Source: Piscinibacter sp. (GTDB taxonomy: Bacteria > Pseudomonadota > Gammaproteobacteria > Burkholderiales > Burkholderiaceae_C). From it: a stretch of 64,000 nucleotides of DNA. The position numbers and the translations under genes are program-made. Positions 1-8,066 of this stretch are shown here, piece by piece. The stretch lies in the NCBI GenBank assembly GCA_017983795.1, contig JAGOAS010000002.1, positions 1 through 64,000 of the forward strand. Reading direction: 5' to 3'. The notes under the pieces are model-generated. The model saw only the letters and a list, made by a program, of their open reading frames with translations. It was not told the origin of the DNA and ran no database searches. Every line of letters begins with the position of its first letter. Within the stretch, counting starts at the first letter, position 1.

Positions 1-1
1 T

Positions 2-82
2 CGCAAGCTCTTGCGTATCGTCTGGGCCGTTTGGAAGAGCGGCAAGCCGTTCGATCCAACACGATTGCAGTCGGCCGCTTGA
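2..82 (+). mobile_element. 3' end of an IS110-family-like transposase (partial)
   Basis: Reading from base 2 gives the last 26 residues of a protein, including RKLLRIVWAVWKSGKPFDP, ending at TGA 80-82. A basic RKLL helix followed by a KSGKPFDP-like tail resembles the C-terminus of IS110-group transposases, the DEDD recombinases that move circular intermediates. The rest of the element lies to the left of the window, so neither the catalytic residues nor the element end can be checked. Only 26 residues support the call. Confidence 0.45.
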
Positions 83-99
83 CGACAGCCATAGAACCT

Positions 100-321
100 C
101 ATACGGAGTCGGCCGGCTGCGCCGGCTGCCCTGCGGTACTCGCTCCGCAGGGCGCGTCGCCGAACTCGCTTCGTTCGCTGCGCTCTCTGCGCTCAAACAC
201 CGGCGACGAGTCAGAAGACGAAGCGCGCGTGACCGCGCGCCGCCCACCTGCGCTGCGTTCCTCGGCGACTCCCAAATCGCCCCCGCGGGCCCGCGCCTGC
301 CGCGCTGAACCAACAGTGGCA
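100..321 (-). repeat. Degenerate copy of the long palindromic element (copy A1, reverse orientation)
   Basis: This stretch resembles the element at 48620-48910 as read on the + strand. It shares a CCGGCTGCGCCGGCTGCCCTGCG-like start (given in part), CGAACTCGCTTCG, then GACGAAGCGCGCGTGACCGC at about 219, and ends with CTGAACCAAC at 303. The terminal inverted repeat is eroded. It is joined head to head with copy A through an inverted repeat (CTGAACC 303-309 with GGTTCAG 343-349, and GTGGCACGC 314-322 with GCGTGCCAC 331-339). Open frames here are not conserved between copies, so I call no gene in 83-689. Confidence 0.55.
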
Positions 322-680
322 CGCACGAGGTGGCGTGCCACCACGGTTCAGCAAAGGGCCGTGAGGGCCGGCTGCGGCGCGCCTATGAAGCGCCGAGGAG
401 GTGAGCAGGGACACAGGCAGTCCAGTGGACTGCCTGTGCCTTGCGAACGGCCGGGCCACTGGCCCGGCGCGGCCTGCAAGGCCAGGGCTTGCGGCCCGCG
501 CGCGGAACGCGCGCATCGTGATCTGACTTGCCGCCTCCTGTCTGAGCGAAACGAACGTCAGTGAGTGCAGCGAGTTAGGCGGCGGGCCGCGAGGCCGAGC
601 ACCGCAGGGAAGCCGGCGCAGCCGGCCGCTTCATCGAAGCGCCGCGGGCGGCCCGCACGGCCCTTTGCCGCGCCACCCTC
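322..680 (+). repeat. Long palindromic element, copy A, ending just past the orn stop codon
   Basis: This is the same element as at 29841-30110. The left border GGTTCAGCAAAGGGCCG is at about 343, and the right inverted-repeat arm is at 639-665, some 25 bp beyond the orn stop. The left arm (351-378) has three or four mismatches against the right arm. The copy is about 90 bp longer than the others because its interior carries three extra perfect hairpins: a 12 bp stem with a 3-base loop at 412-438, a 7 bp stem at 451-467 and a 5 bp stem at 471-483. No gene is supported inside it. Confidence 0.7.
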
Positions 681-689
681 GACCAGCAA

Positions 690-1247
690 TCAAGCCGCCA
701 AGAAATGCTCGCGGTAGTACGCGAGCTCGTCGATCGACTCCTGGATGTCGGCCAGCGCCGTGTGCGCCTGCGCCTTCTTGAAGCCGGCCATGATCTCCGG
801 CTTCCAGCGCTTGGCCAGTTCCTTGAGCGTGCTGACGTCGAGGTTGCGGTAGTGGAAGAAGGCTTCCAGCTCCGGCATGTGGTTGGCGAGGAAGCGCCGG
901 TCCTGGCAGATGCTGTTGCCGCACATCGGCGACTTGCCCGCCGGCACGTAGCGCTTCAGGAACTCGATCACCTGCGCCGAGGCCGAGGCCTCGTCCACCG
1001 TCGAGGCCTTGACGCGCTCGGTCAGGCCGCTGCGGCCGTGCGTGCCCTTGTTCCAGGCGTCCATCGCGTCGAGCGTGGCGTCGCTCTGGTGCACGGCGAA
1101 CACCGGGCCTTCGGTGCGGCAGCCGAGCTGGGCATCGGTCACCACCACGGCGATCTCGATGATGCGGTCGCGCTCGGGCGACAGGCCGGTCATCTCGAGG
1201 TCGATCCAGACCAGGTTCTGGTCGCTCAGGCTCAGGGTGTCGCTCAT
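690..1247 (-). CDS. orn: Oligoribonuclease
   Basis: This is a 185-residue 3'-5' exoribonuclease of the DEDDh type. It degrades two- to five-nucleotide RNAs, including the pGpG left from cyclic-di-GMP turnover, to mononucleotides in the cytoplasm. The DEDD residues are visible: Asp16 and Glu18 in WIDLEMTG, Asp116 in ICQDRRFL, and His162/Asp167 in [11 protein letters not shown]. The length matches the family. The ATG at 1247 was chosen because the reading frame runs on far upstream without homology, while [20 protein letters not shown] is the usual N-terminus. The gene is divergent from the M48 peptidase gene (75 bp apart), and its 3' end runs into the palindromic element. Confidence 0.97.
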   Translation of the reverse strand: MSDTLSLSDQNLVWIDLEMTGLSPERDRIIEIAVVVTDAQLGCRTEGPVFAVHQSDATLDAMDAWNKGTHGRSGLTERVKASTVDEASASAQVIEFLKRYVPAGKSPMCGNSICQDRRFLANHMPELEAFFHYRNLDVSTLKELAKRWKPEIMAGFKKAQAHTALADIQESIDELAYYREHFLAA

Positions 1248-1322
1248 GAAATTCTGCAGGGATGAAGATGTGCCCGCCGTGTCGGGCGGATGGGGGATTC
1301 TCGCAGTTCTACACTTGCGGCC

Positions 1323-2603
1323 ATGCAAGCCCTGCTCCTGACTTCGTGCTTCGTCGCCGCTCTGCTCGTCTCGCTGGCGCTGAAGTTCTGGCTGGCGTCG
1401 CGCCAGATGCGCCACGTGGCGGCGCACCGCGATGCCGTGCCCGCCGCCTTCGCTGCCACCATCCCGCTGGCGGCGCACCAGAAAGCGGCCGACTACACGC
1501 TCGCCAAGGGTCGCTTCGGGCTGCTCTCCACCGCCTTCGGCGCCGCCGTGCTGATCGCCTGGACGCTGCTCGGCGGGCTCGATGCGCTCAACGGCGCCGT
1601 GCGCGACGCGCTGCAGCCGCTTCTCGGCGGCATGGGCTACCAGCTCGCGCTGCTGGCGGCCTTCGCGCTGATCGCCGGGCTGCTCGACGCGCCCTTCGAG
1701 ATCTGGAGCACCTTCCGCATCGAGCAGCGCTTCGGCTTCAACCGCATGACCTGGAAGCTCTACCTCGCCGATGCGCTCAAGGGCCTGCTGGTCGGCGCGC
1801 TCATCGGGCTGCCGATCGCGGCGCTGATCCTGTGGATCATGGGCGCGACCGGCGCGCTGTGGTGGCTGTGGGCCTGGGCCGCGTGGATGGGCTTCAACCT
1901 GCTCATCCTGGTGCTCTACCCGACCGTGATCGCGCCGCTGTTCAACACCTTCGAGCCGCTCGCCGACGAGTCGCTGAAGGCACGCGTGCAGGCGCTGATG
2001 GCACGCTGCGGCTTTACCGCCCGCGGCCTGTTCGTGATGGACGGCAGCCGCCGCTCGGCCCACGCCAACGCCTACTTCACCGGCTTCGGCGCTGCCAAGC
2101 GGGTGGTCTTCTTCGACACGCTGCTCGCCAAGCTGACGCCCACCGAGGTCGAGGCGGTGCTGGCGCACGAGCTGGGCCACTTCAAGCACCGCCACGTGCT
2201 CAAGCGCATGGTGGCGATGTTCGCGCTCAGCCTGGCCGGCTTCGCGCTGCTCGGCTGGATGTCGGCGCAGGGCTGGTTCTACCGTGGCCTGGGTGTCGAG
2301 CCGAACGTCGCCGCGCCGAACGACGCGCTGGCGCTGCTGCTGTTCCTGCTGGTGGCGCCGGTGTTCGGCTACTTCGTCTCGCCGCTGCTGGCCAACCTGT
2401 CGCGCCGGCACGAGTTCCAGGCCGATGCCTATGCCTGCGCCCAGGCCAGCGGTGCCGACCTCGCCGCCGCGCTGCTCAAGCTGCACGAGGACAACGCCAG
2501 CACGCTGACGCCCGACCCGGTCTACGTGAAGTTCTACTACTCGCACCCGCCCGCCTCGGAGCGGCTCGCCGCCATGCAGCGCGGCGTGGGTGCTCCCGCT
2601 TGA
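1323..2603 (+). CDS. M48 family (Ste24-like) membrane metallopeptidase
   Basis: This is a 426-residue membrane zinc peptidase related to Ste24/CAAX prenyl protease 1. The zinc motif HELGH is at 282-286 and the third ligand motif EFQAD at 364-368. About six hydrophobic segments surround them (roughly 3-22, 66-90, 105-125, 153-205, 298-318, 336-357). Bacterial members act in membrane protein quality control; the substrate here is unknown. The ATG at 1323 is preferred over an in-frame ATG at 1290 because the hydrophobic N-terminus starts there. The stop overlaps the rsgA start codon by three bases, so the two genes are probably translationally coupled. Confidence 0.9.
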   Translation: MQALLLTSCFVAALLVSLALKFWLASRQMRHVAAHRDAVPAAFAATIPLAAHQKAADYTLAKGRFGLLSTAFGAAVLIAWTLLGGLDALNGAVRDALQPLLGGMGYQLALLAAFALIAGLLDAPFEIWSTFRIEQRFGFNRMTWKLYLADALKGLLVGALIGLPIAALILWIMGATGALWWLWAWAAWMGFNLLILVLYPTVIAPLFNTFEPLADESLKARVQALMARCGFTARGLFVMDGSRRSAHANAYFTGFGAAKRVVFFDTLLAKLTPTEVEAVLAHELGHFKHRHVLKRMVAMFALSLAGFALLGWMSAQGWFYRGLGVEPNVAAPNDALALLLFLLVAPVFGYFVSPLLANLSRRHEFQADAYACAQASGADLAAALLKLHEDNASTLTPDPVYVKFYYSHPPASERLAAMQRGVGAPA

Positions 2604-3508
2604 GCCGCAGCGCCGAGCTCGACCTCGGGCTGGTGGTCACCGGCCACGGCCGGCACTACACCGTCGAGACGCCCGAGGGCACGCGGCTGCACTGCACGCC
2701 GCGCGGCAAGAAGAGCGAATGCGTGGTCGGCGACCGCGTGCGCTGGATGCCCACCTCCACCGGCGAAGGCGTGATCGAGGCGGTCGAGCCGCGCCGCAAT
2801 CTGATGCACCGGCAGGACGAGTGGAAGACCAAGTCCTTCGCCGCCAACCTCGACCAGCTGCTGGTGCTGGTGGCCGCCGAGCCGGTATTCAGCGAATCGC
2901 AGCTGGCGCGCGCATTGATCGCCGCGGAGGCCGCCGGCATTCCGGCGGCCATCGTGCTCAACAAGGCCGACCTGCCGGCCATCGCCGCGGCGCGCGAGCG
3001 CCTCGCACCCTACGCGGCCATGGGCATCGCGGTGCACGAGCTGGCGCTCAAGGCGCGGCCCGATGCGAGCCGCGCGGTGCTCGCGCCGCTGCTCGCGGCC
3101 AAGGCCACGCTGGTGCTGGGCCCCAGCGGCACGGGAAAGAGCACGTTGATCAACCTGCTGGTGCCCGACGCCGGCGCGCAGATCGGCGAGGTGTCGCGCG
3201 CGCTGAACTCGGGCCGCCACACGACGACGACCACGCAGTGGTACTGGGTCGACGGCGCGCGCAGCACGGCGCTGATCGATTCACCGGGCTTCCAGGAATT
3301 CGGCCTGCGCCAGATCGACGCCGCCGCGCTGCCGCGGCTGATGCCCGACTTCCGCGAACCCTCGACGCACTGCCGCTTCTACAACTGCACGCACGTGCAG
3401 GAGCCGGGCTGCGGCGTGCTGGCGGCGGTGGAACGTGGAGCGATCAGCGCCTCGCGGCACCGCATCTACTGCGAGATCCGCGAGGAGCTGGCGCGGTCGA
3501 GGTACTGA
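2600..3508 (+). CDS. rsgA: Ribosome small subunit-dependent GTPase A
   Basis: RsgA is a circularly permuted GTPase that helps late maturation of the 30S subunit. The permuted order is visible in the 302 residues: an N-terminal OB-fold, G4 NKAD at 121-124, P-loop GPSGTGKST at 174-182, the G2 threonine run near 208-212, G3 DSPG at 227-230, then a zinc knuckle with Cys258, Cys263, His265 and Cys271. No ATG or GTG fits the expected N-terminus. The TTG at 2600 overlaps the preceding stop (TTGA) and gives the right length, so I take it as the start. Confidence 0.92.
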   Translation: MSRSAELDLGLVVTGHGRHYTVETPEGTRLHCTPRGKKSECVVGDRVRWMPTSTGEGVIEAVEPRRNLMHRQDEWKTKSFAANLDQLLVLVAAEPVFSESQLARALIAAEAAGIPAAIVLNKADLPAIAAARERLAPYAAMGIAVHELALKARPDASRAVLAPLLAAKATLVLGPSGTGKSTLINLLVPDAGAQIGEVSRALNSGRHTTTTTQWYWVDGARSTALIDSPGFQEFGLRQIDAAALPRLMPDFREPSTHCRFYNCTHVQEPGCGVLAAVERGAISASRHRIYCEIREELARSRY

Positions 3509-3521
3509 GACGATCTCCCCG

Positions 3522-3547
3522 GCCGCTCGGCCTGCATGCCGAGCGGC
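3522..3547. terminator. Hairpin between convergent rsgA and the CobD/CbiB-like gene
   Basis: A perfect 10 bp stem (GCCGCTCGGC, 3522-3531, and its complement, 3538-3547) encloses a 6-base loop. It lies 14 bp after the rsgA stop and 47 bp from the convergent gene's stop. A second hairpin (GAGCGTC/GACGCTC, 3561-3579) follows. There is no strong T-run on either side, so this is a likely shared transcription end but not a textbook intrinsic terminator. Confidence 0.5.
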
Positions 3548-3593
3548 GTTCGGGCGGGCAGAGCGTCCTCAGGACGCTCCGCTTCTTCCGCCC

Positions 3594-4583
3594 TCACCCA
3601 ATCAGGTTGGCCAGCGTCAGCAGCGCCAGCAGCAGCATCCACAGCACCACCGAGCGCCACACCAGGCCGACGACGCTGCGCAGGTGGCCGAGCACCGGCG
3701 GCAGGCCGGGCGTGGAGCCCTCGGCGCCGGCCGCCTCGGGCGGCGCGCCGGCCTCGAAGGTCTTGGAGCGGTCCGGCGTGATGCCGGGCGCGGCGCTGCC
3801 GCCCAGCTGCACGCCCACCGCACCCGCCGCGGCGGCGAGGATGATGCCCTCGTTCTCGTGCTTCCACAGCGGGGCGTCGCGCCGCCAGCAGGTGATGGCT
3901 TCCTCGAAGTTGCCCACCACCGCGAAGCCGAAGGCGGTGAGACGCGCCGGCACGTGGTCCATCAGGCCGAACAGCCACTGCGAGCGCTGCATCAGCCGCT
4001 CGTTGACCGGCGCGCCGACGGTGCGGCTCTTGAAGGCCCAGTAGCGGCTCGCCAGCTCGGCCATGCGGTAGAGCACCGCGCCGCCCGGGCCCAGGCCCAG
4101 CGCCGACAGCAGCACGAACCAGAAGAACACGCCGAATACGTGGCGGTGCGCCGCCAGCAGCGAATGTTCGATGACGTGGCGCAGCAGTTCGGTGCGCGGC
4201 AGTTCGCTGGCGTCGAGGTGGCGCCACTGCGCGAGCAGGCGGCGCGCCTCGTCCTCGTCGCCGCGCTCGAAGGCGTCGCGGATGTCGGTGAAGTAGTGGC
4301 TGAACTGGCGGAAGCCCAGCGTCAGGTAGAGCACCGCCACGTCGAAACCGAGCGCCAGCAGCAGGCTGAAGTGGCCGATCGCGTGGTAGGCCAGCATGAC
4401 CAGCAGCGCCGGCACCAGCACGGTGACGCACCAGACGACCCAGGCGTGGTGGTCACGCCCGGCGTCGAAGTTGCGCCCGGCCCAGCGCATCCAGCCGGTC
4501 AGCGTGTCATGGACGAGGTTGTCGCGCGGCAGCGGCTTGAGCTGTTCGATCAGCAGCGCAAACAGGACGGCGAAGAAGCTCAT
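3594..4583 (-). CDS. CobD/CbiB-family membrane protein
   Basis: This 329-residue integral membrane protein resembles the CobD/CbiB family, whose characterised members attach aminopropanol to cobyric acid in cobalamin synthesis. Visible features are an N-terminal hydrophobic helix (MSFFAVLFALLIEQ), membrane segments near 47-85 and 160-185, the family-like stretch near 205-240 (SQWLFGLMDHVPARLTAFGF), and a hydrophobic C-terminus. No other cobalamin gene is nearby, so the true substrate is uncertain and betaproteobacterial members may do something else. The start at 4583 (MSFF) was chosen over upstream codons that lack hydrophobic or conserved sequence. Confidence 0.75.
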   Translation of the reverse strand: MSFFAVLFALLIEQLKPLPRDNLVHDTLTGWMRWAGRNFDAGRDHHAWVVWCVTVLVPALLVMLAYHAIGHFSLLLALGFDVAVLYLTLGFRQFSHYFTDIRDAFERGDEDEARRLLAQWRHLDASELPRTELLRHVIEHSLLAAHRHVFGVFFWFVLLSALGLGPGGAVLYRMAELASRYWAFKSRTVGAPVNERLMQRSQWLFGLMDHVPARLTAFGFAVVGNFEEAITCWRRDAPLWKHENEGIILAAAAGAVGVQLGGSAAPGITPDRSKTFEAGAPPEAAGAEGSTPGLPPVLGHLRSVVGLVWRSVVLWMLLLALLTLANLIG

Positions 4584-4614
4584 GCCGTTCGATGATAACG
4601 GCCATGCGCCGCGC

Positions 4615-5310
4615 TCAACGCGCCAGGAAGGCGTAGAGGTTGCGCAGCATCGCCGCGGTGGCGCCCCAGATGAAATACTCGCGCGGCTGCCCGGCCGCAT
4701 CGACGCCCTGCCAGGGCATGGAGAGGAACTGGCGCCGCTCGCCGCCGAACTCGAATACGTGGCGCCGGTGGTGCGCCGGGTCCATCAGGAAGGCCAGCGG
4801 CACCTCGAAGGCCTCGGCCACCTCGAAGCTGTCGATCGCCAGCGTGAAGCCCGGCCGCACCAGCGCCACCACGGGCGTGACGTGGAAGCCGGTGACGGTG
4901 GTGTAGACCGGCAGCAGGCCGATCACGTCGACGTGCGCCGGCGCAAGGCCGACCTCCTCCTCCGCCTCGCGCAGCGCGGTGTGCACGGCGTCGGCGTCGA
5001 TCTCCTCGGCGCGGCCGCCGGGGAAGCTGATCTGGCCGGCGTGATCGCGCAGGTGCTCGGTGCGGCGCGTCAGCAGCACGGTCACACCCGATGCGTGCGC
5101 GACCAGCGGCACCAGCACCGAGGCGTCGGCCGGCTCGCGACCATCGAACACCCGGCCGTCGCCGGGCAGCTCGGGCTCGCCCGGTGCGCCGGACGCGAAG
5201 CGCGCACGCAGCGCCGCCGCGCCCAGGCGCTCGGCCGGCACCGCGCCCAGGTGCGCGTCGGTGCCGATCACGGGAACGGCGTGCGGGTCGAGGATGCGGG
5301 CGCGGCTCAT
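4615..5310 (-). CDS. Nudix hydrolase, CoA pyrophosphatase type
   Basis: This 231-residue Nudix enzyme is most like the YeaB/NUDT7 group, which splits coenzyme A and related CoA derivatives into 3',5'-ADP and phosphopantetheine. The CoA-group signature LLTRRTEHLRDHAGQISFPGG (residues 79-99) leads directly into the Nudix box, GGRAEEID...REAEEEVGL, at 98-122, with the metal-binding glutamates REAEEE intact. The ATG at 5310 is the first to give a plausible N-terminus. The gene lies downstream of the rplS terminator, 31 bp before the CobD/CbiB-like gene, in the same direction. Confidence 0.88.
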   Translation of the reverse strand: MSRARILDPHAVPVIGTDAHLGAVPAERLGAAALRARFASGAPGEPELPGDGRVFDGREPADASVLVPLVAHASGVTVLLTRRTEHLRDHAGQISFPGGRAEEIDADAVHTALREAEEEVGLAPAHVDVIGLLPVYTTVTGFHVTPVVALVRPGFTLAIDSFEVAEAFEVPLAFLMDPAHHRRHVFEFGGERRQFLSMPWQGVDAAGQPREYFIWGATAAMLRNLYAFLAR

Positions 5311-5324
5311 GGCTGGGGAAGACT

Positions 5325-5354
5325 CAAAGACAAAGCCGCCCATGCGGGCGGCTT
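5325..5354 (-). terminator. Intrinsic terminator of the rpsP-rimM-trmD-rplS operon
   Basis: A perfect 9 bp stem (AAGCCGCCC 5333-5341 with GGGCGGCTT 5346-5354, loop ATGC) is followed on the minus strand by a T-rich run (TTTGTCTTTG). It starts 25 bp past the rplS stop codon, which is a typical Rho-independent arrangement, and separates the ribosomal operon from the Nudix gene. Confidence 0.85.
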
Positions 5355-5379
5355 CGTGCATCGTGCCTCGGGGCCGATT

Positions 5380-5733
5380 TCAGGCGAGCTTCTCTTTGAT
5401 CCGCGCCGACTTGCCCGAACGCTCGCGCAGGTAGTACAGCTTGGCGCGGCGCACGTCGCCGCGGCGCTTGACCTCGATCGAGGCGATCAGCGGGCTGTAG
5501 AGCTGGAAGGTGCGCTCCACGCCCTCGCCGCTGGAGATCTTGCGCACGATGAAGCTGCTGTTCAGGCCGCGGTTGCGCTTGGCGATGACGACGCCTTCGT
5601 AGGCCTGCACGCGCTTGCGCGTGCCTTCGACGACGTTGACGCTGACGATCACGGTGTCGCCGGGGGCGAACTCGGGAATGGTCTTGTTGAGACGGGTGAT
5701 TTCTTCCCGCTCGAGGGTCTGGATCAGGTCCAC
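5380..5733 (-). CDS. rplS: 50S ribosomal protein L19 (bL19)
   Basis: This ribosomal protein of 117 residues sits at the 30S-50S interface. The sequence [20 protein letters not shown], then [16 protein letters not shown] and the end [16 protein letters not shown] are standard for the family. The start is the GTG at 5733, because GGAG lies 6 bases upstream; a TTG twelve bases further up would lie before this ribosome binding site. It is the last gene of rpsP-rimM-trmD-rplS, but has a candidate promoter of its own over the trmD stop codon and a leader of about 95 nt with a small GC hairpin (5787-5802). Confidence 0.98.
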   Translation of the reverse strand: MDLIQTLEREEITRLNKTIPEFAPGDTVIVSVNVVEGTRKRVQAYEGVVIAKRNRGLNSSFIVRKISSGEGVERTFQLYSPLIASIEVKRRGDVRRAKLYYLRERSGKSARIKEKLA

Positions 5734-5832
5734 TTGTTTCTCCAAGGATCTTGCGCGGGGGTGTTATCGCGTATTGCCCAATTCGGGCGGCCCGCAGGCC
5801 GCTCTGCCCGGCAGAGGATCGAAAAGCCGCAG

Positions 5833-5838
5833 ATTATA
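5833..5838 (-). promoter_or_regulatory. Candidate -10 box for rplS, overlapping the trmD stop codon
   Basis: On the minus strand TATAAT lies exactly over the trmD end: its central TAA is the trmD stop (5836-5834), preceded by a rare CTA leucine codon. A transcript from here would have a leader of about 92 nt before the rplS GTG. I see no good -35 box, so the call is tentative. Confidence 0.4.
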
Positions 5839-6586
5839 GCCCGAGCGAGGCGAGGTACTTCTCGTCGGCCGCCGTGAGCTTTCCGGCGGCGCGGGCCGCG
5901 GCGATCAGTTCGGGGCGGCGCCGCGCGGTGAGTTCCAGCGACCGCTCGCGCCGCCAGCGTGCGATGTCGGCGTGGTGGCCCGACAGCAGCACCGCCGGCA
6001 CCGGCCGCGCAGCCTCGCCCTCGCCCAGCACTTCGGGGCGGCTGTAATGCGGACAGTCGAGCAGAGCGTCGGAGAAGCTGTCCTGCTGGTGCGAGCGCGC
6101 ATCGCCGAGCACGCCCTCCTGCAGCCGCGCCACCGCGTCGAGCAGGGCCAGCGCCGGCAGTTCGCCGCCGGAGAGCACGAAGTCGCCCAGGCTCAGTTCG
6201 ATGTCCACATGGGCATCGAGCACGCGCTGGTCGATGCCCTCGTAGCGCCCGCACAGCAGGATCGCCCCCGGCCCGGCCGCGAACTCGCGCACCAGCGCCT
6301 GGTCGATGCGCCGGCCGGTCGGCGTGAAGTGGATCACCGGCGCCGGCGCTCCGCGGTCGGCCTGGGCCGCGGCCAGCGCGCGCTCCAGCGGCTCGGCCAG
6401 CATCACCATGCCGGGGCCGCCGCCGTAGGGACGGTCGTCGACGCGGCGGTAGTTGTCTTCGGCGAAATCGCGCAGCGGCCAGAGCTTCACCTGCACCTGG
6501 CCGGATTCGAAGGCGCGCCGCGTCACGCCCACTTCGAGCGGGGCGCCGAACAGTTCCGGGAACAGCGTGACGACGTCGAAGCGCAT
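5834..6586 (-). CDS. trmD: tRNA (guanine-N1)-methyltransferase
   Basis: TrmD methylates G37 in tRNAs reading CNN/CGG codons, preventing +1 frameshifting, using S-adenosylmethionine in a deep trefoil knot. The 250-residue sequence shows the family N-terminus [13 protein letters not shown], the glycine loop [12 protein letters not shown] near 52-63, the cofactor knot [13 protein letters not shown] near 110-122 and [18 protein letters not shown] near 138-155, and the [24 protein letters not shown] region typical of the C-terminal half. It begins 14 bp after the rimM stop, as usual in this operon. Confidence 0.98.
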   Translation of the reverse strand: MRFDVVTLFPELFGAPLEVGVTRRAFESGQVQVKLWPLRDFAEDNYRRVDDRPYGGGPGMVMLAEPLERALAAAQADRGAPAPVIHFTPTGRRIDQALVREFAAGPGAILLCGRYEGIDQRVLDAHVDIELSLGDFVLSGGELPALALLDAVARLQEGVLGDARSHQQDSFSDALLDCPHYSRPEVLGEGEAARPVPAVLLSGHHADIARWRRERSLELTARRRPELIAAARAAGKLTAADEKYLASLGL

Positions 6587-6600
6587 GGCGTGCGCCGGCG

Positions 6601-7188
6601 TCAGTAGTCCAGACCCCAGTCGACGCGGATGCGCCGCGCCGGCATGTCGACCTCGTCGATGTACCGGGCAACGAAGGGAATCAGGCGTTCGTCGGCCTCG
6701 CCCTTGCCGCCCTCGGGCAGCACGCGCAGCACGCTGTGCGCGCCGGTGTCCAGCAGGCCGACGACGCTGCCGAGCAGCTGCTCTTCGCGGTTCAGCACCG
6801 CGAGGCCGATCAGATCGACCCAGTAGTACTCGTCCGCACCGGCAGTCGGGAAGCTGGAGCGGCCGACGAAGATGCGCGCGCCGCGCAGTGCCTCGGCGGC
6901 ATCACGATCGGCCACCTCCTGAGCGCGGGCGACGACGCCGTCGCCATGCTCCTTGGCCTCGACGATCTTCAGCAGCGCCGGCAGCGCCGCGGCACCCGGG
7001 CGGGCAGGCCGCGCGTCGTCGGGCTCGCGCAGGAACCAGCGCTTGGAGGAGAACAGCGCCTGCGGGTCGGCGGCGAAAGGCTGGACCTTGAACCAGCCTT
7101 TCACGCCCCAGGCCCCGGCGATGCGCCCGACCTCGACGGCATCGTCGGGCCAGGCCGGCTCGGCAGCGGAAGACGGCGTGGACGTCAC
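6601..7188 (-). CDS. rimM: 16S rRNA processing protein RimM
   Basis: RimM binds ribosomal protein S19 and assists folding of the 30S head. The 195 residues contain the N-terminal reductase/isomerase/elongation-factor-like barrel ([21 protein letters not shown], about 18-38) and the PRC barrel ([23 protein letters not shown], about 120-142), ending in [11 protein letters not shown]. The start is a GTG at 7188. The gene sits between rpsP (32 bp upstream) and trmD. Confidence 0.96.
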   Translation of the reverse strand: MTSTPSSAAEPAWPDDAVEVGRIAGAWGVKGWFKVQPFAADPQALFSSKRWFLREPDDARPARPGAAALPALLKIVEAKEHGDGVVARAQEVADRDAAEALRGARIFVGRSSFPTAGADEYYWVDLIGLAVLNREEQLLGSVVGLLDTGAHSVLRVLPEGGKGEADERLIPFVARYIDEVDMPARRIRVDWGLDY

Positions 7189-7220
7189 TGCGCTGCCGCG
7201 CTCGTTGCAGGCAGGCCCGC

Positions 7221-7472
7221 TCAGGCCGCCTTCTTCTTGGCTTCGCCGACCAGGCGGGCGACGGTGGGCGACAGCTGGGCGCCGTTCTTGGTCCAGTGCT
7301 CGACGCGGTCGAAGGCCACGCGCAGCGGCTGCTCGGCGCCCGCGGCGACCGGGTTGTAGAAGCCCACGCGCTCGATGAAGCGGCCGTCGCGGCGGTTGCG
7401 CGAGTCGGCGACGACGATGTTGTAGAAGGGGCGCTTCTTGGCGCCGCCACGTGCGAGTCGGATCACGACCAT
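7221..7472 (-). CDS. rpsP: 30S ribosomal protein S16 (bS16)
   Basis: A ribosomal protein of 83 residues, normal for the family, beginning [20 protein letters not shown]. It is needed for early 30S assembly. The ATG at 7472 has a good AAGGA ribosome binding site 7 bases upstream, which rules out longer versions of the frame. It leads the rpsP-rimM-trmD-rplS operon. Confidence 0.98.
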   Translation of the reverse strand: MVVIRLARGGAKKRPFYNIVVADSRNRRDGRFIERVGFYNPVAAGAEQPLRVAFDRVEHWTKNGAQLSPTVARLVGEAKKKAA

Positions 7473-7593
7473 GACTGTTTCCTTGGAAATCCGGGGGTGA
7501 TCGACCTCGCCAGGGACACGTCTGGTGGGGACAGATCGGGGCTCGCCGCCGTAGATACGCCGGTCACCCGACCGGCCAGCAGCGAAACCCGGC

Positions 7594-7599
7594 ATTATA
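7594..7599 (-). promoter_or_regulatory. Candidate -10 box (TATAAT) of the rpsP operon
   Basis: A consensus TATAAT on the minus strand lies about 120 nt upstream of rpsP and 10 bp from the divergent TM2-like gene start at 7610. No clear TTGACA is present; the -35 region would fall inside the start of the divergent gene. Confidence 0.5.
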
Positions 7600-7609
7600 G
7601 TCGGCCGCG

Positions 7610-8053
7610 ATGACCCGCTACCGTTCGAAGACGCTGGCCACCTGGATCGCCGTGCTCGGGGGTGCGCTGGGCCTGCACCGCTTCTACCTGCACGGAACAC
7701 GCGACCCCTGGGGCTGGCTGCACGCGCCGCCGGCGCTCGCCGGCCTGTACGGCGTGCAGCGCATGAACGAACTGGGCCAGGACGACAAGCTGGCCTGGGC
7801 GCTGATCCCGCTGCTGGGTTTCACGCTCGCCGCCGCGATGCTCGCGGCCATCGTTTACGGCCTCACGCCCGACGAAAAATGGGATGCGCGACACAACCCC
7901 GGCTCGGCGGTGCACGACACGCGCTGGGCGCCGATCTTCGGCGTGATCGTGGCGCTGCTGCTGGGCGCGGCCGCGCTGATGGCGAGCGTGGCCTTCAGCG
8001 GCCAGCGCTACTTCGAGTGGCAGGTGGAAGAAGGCCGCAAGCTGAGCCAGTGA
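7610..8053 (+). CDS. TM2-domain-like membrane protein
   Basis: This is a 147-residue protein of unknown function. It opens with [24 protein letters not shown], the glycine-rich GxxGLHRFYL signature of TM2 domains, followed by hydrophobic segments near 62-84 and 108-128. TM2-like proteins are small membrane proteins without a settled role in bacteria. It is divergent from rpsP and convergent with pit (13 bp between stops). Confidence 0.7.
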   Translation: MTRYRSKTLATWIAVLGGALGLHRFYLHGTRDPWGWLHAPPALAGLYGVQRMNELGQDDKLAWALIPLLGFTLAAAMLAAIVYGLTPDEKWDARHNPGSAVHDTRWAPIFGVIVALLLGAAALMASVAFSGQRYFEWQVEEGRKLSQ

Positions 8054-8066
8054 GCGACAAGCACGC

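Noticed and set aside
412-438. The 12 bp stem hairpin considered as a CRISPR repeat or attachment site
   Set aside because: It occurs once, with no regular spacing, no spacers and no integrase or cas gene nearby.
31-564. A 177-codon + strand frame over the repeat region at the left edge
   Set aside because: It crosses several perfect hairpins and two element copies, and its product is low-complexity Arg/Ala/Ser. No conserved start or ribosome binding site.
690-2546. A 618-codon frame extending orn upstream
   Set aside because: The extra N-terminal 430 residues are antisense to the M48 gene and Gln/Arg/Glu-rich; Orn proteins are about 180 residues.
3594-4583. A firm cobD assignment
   Set aside because: Similarity is at family level only and no cobalamin biosynthesis gene is in the window, so I give a family name without a symbol.
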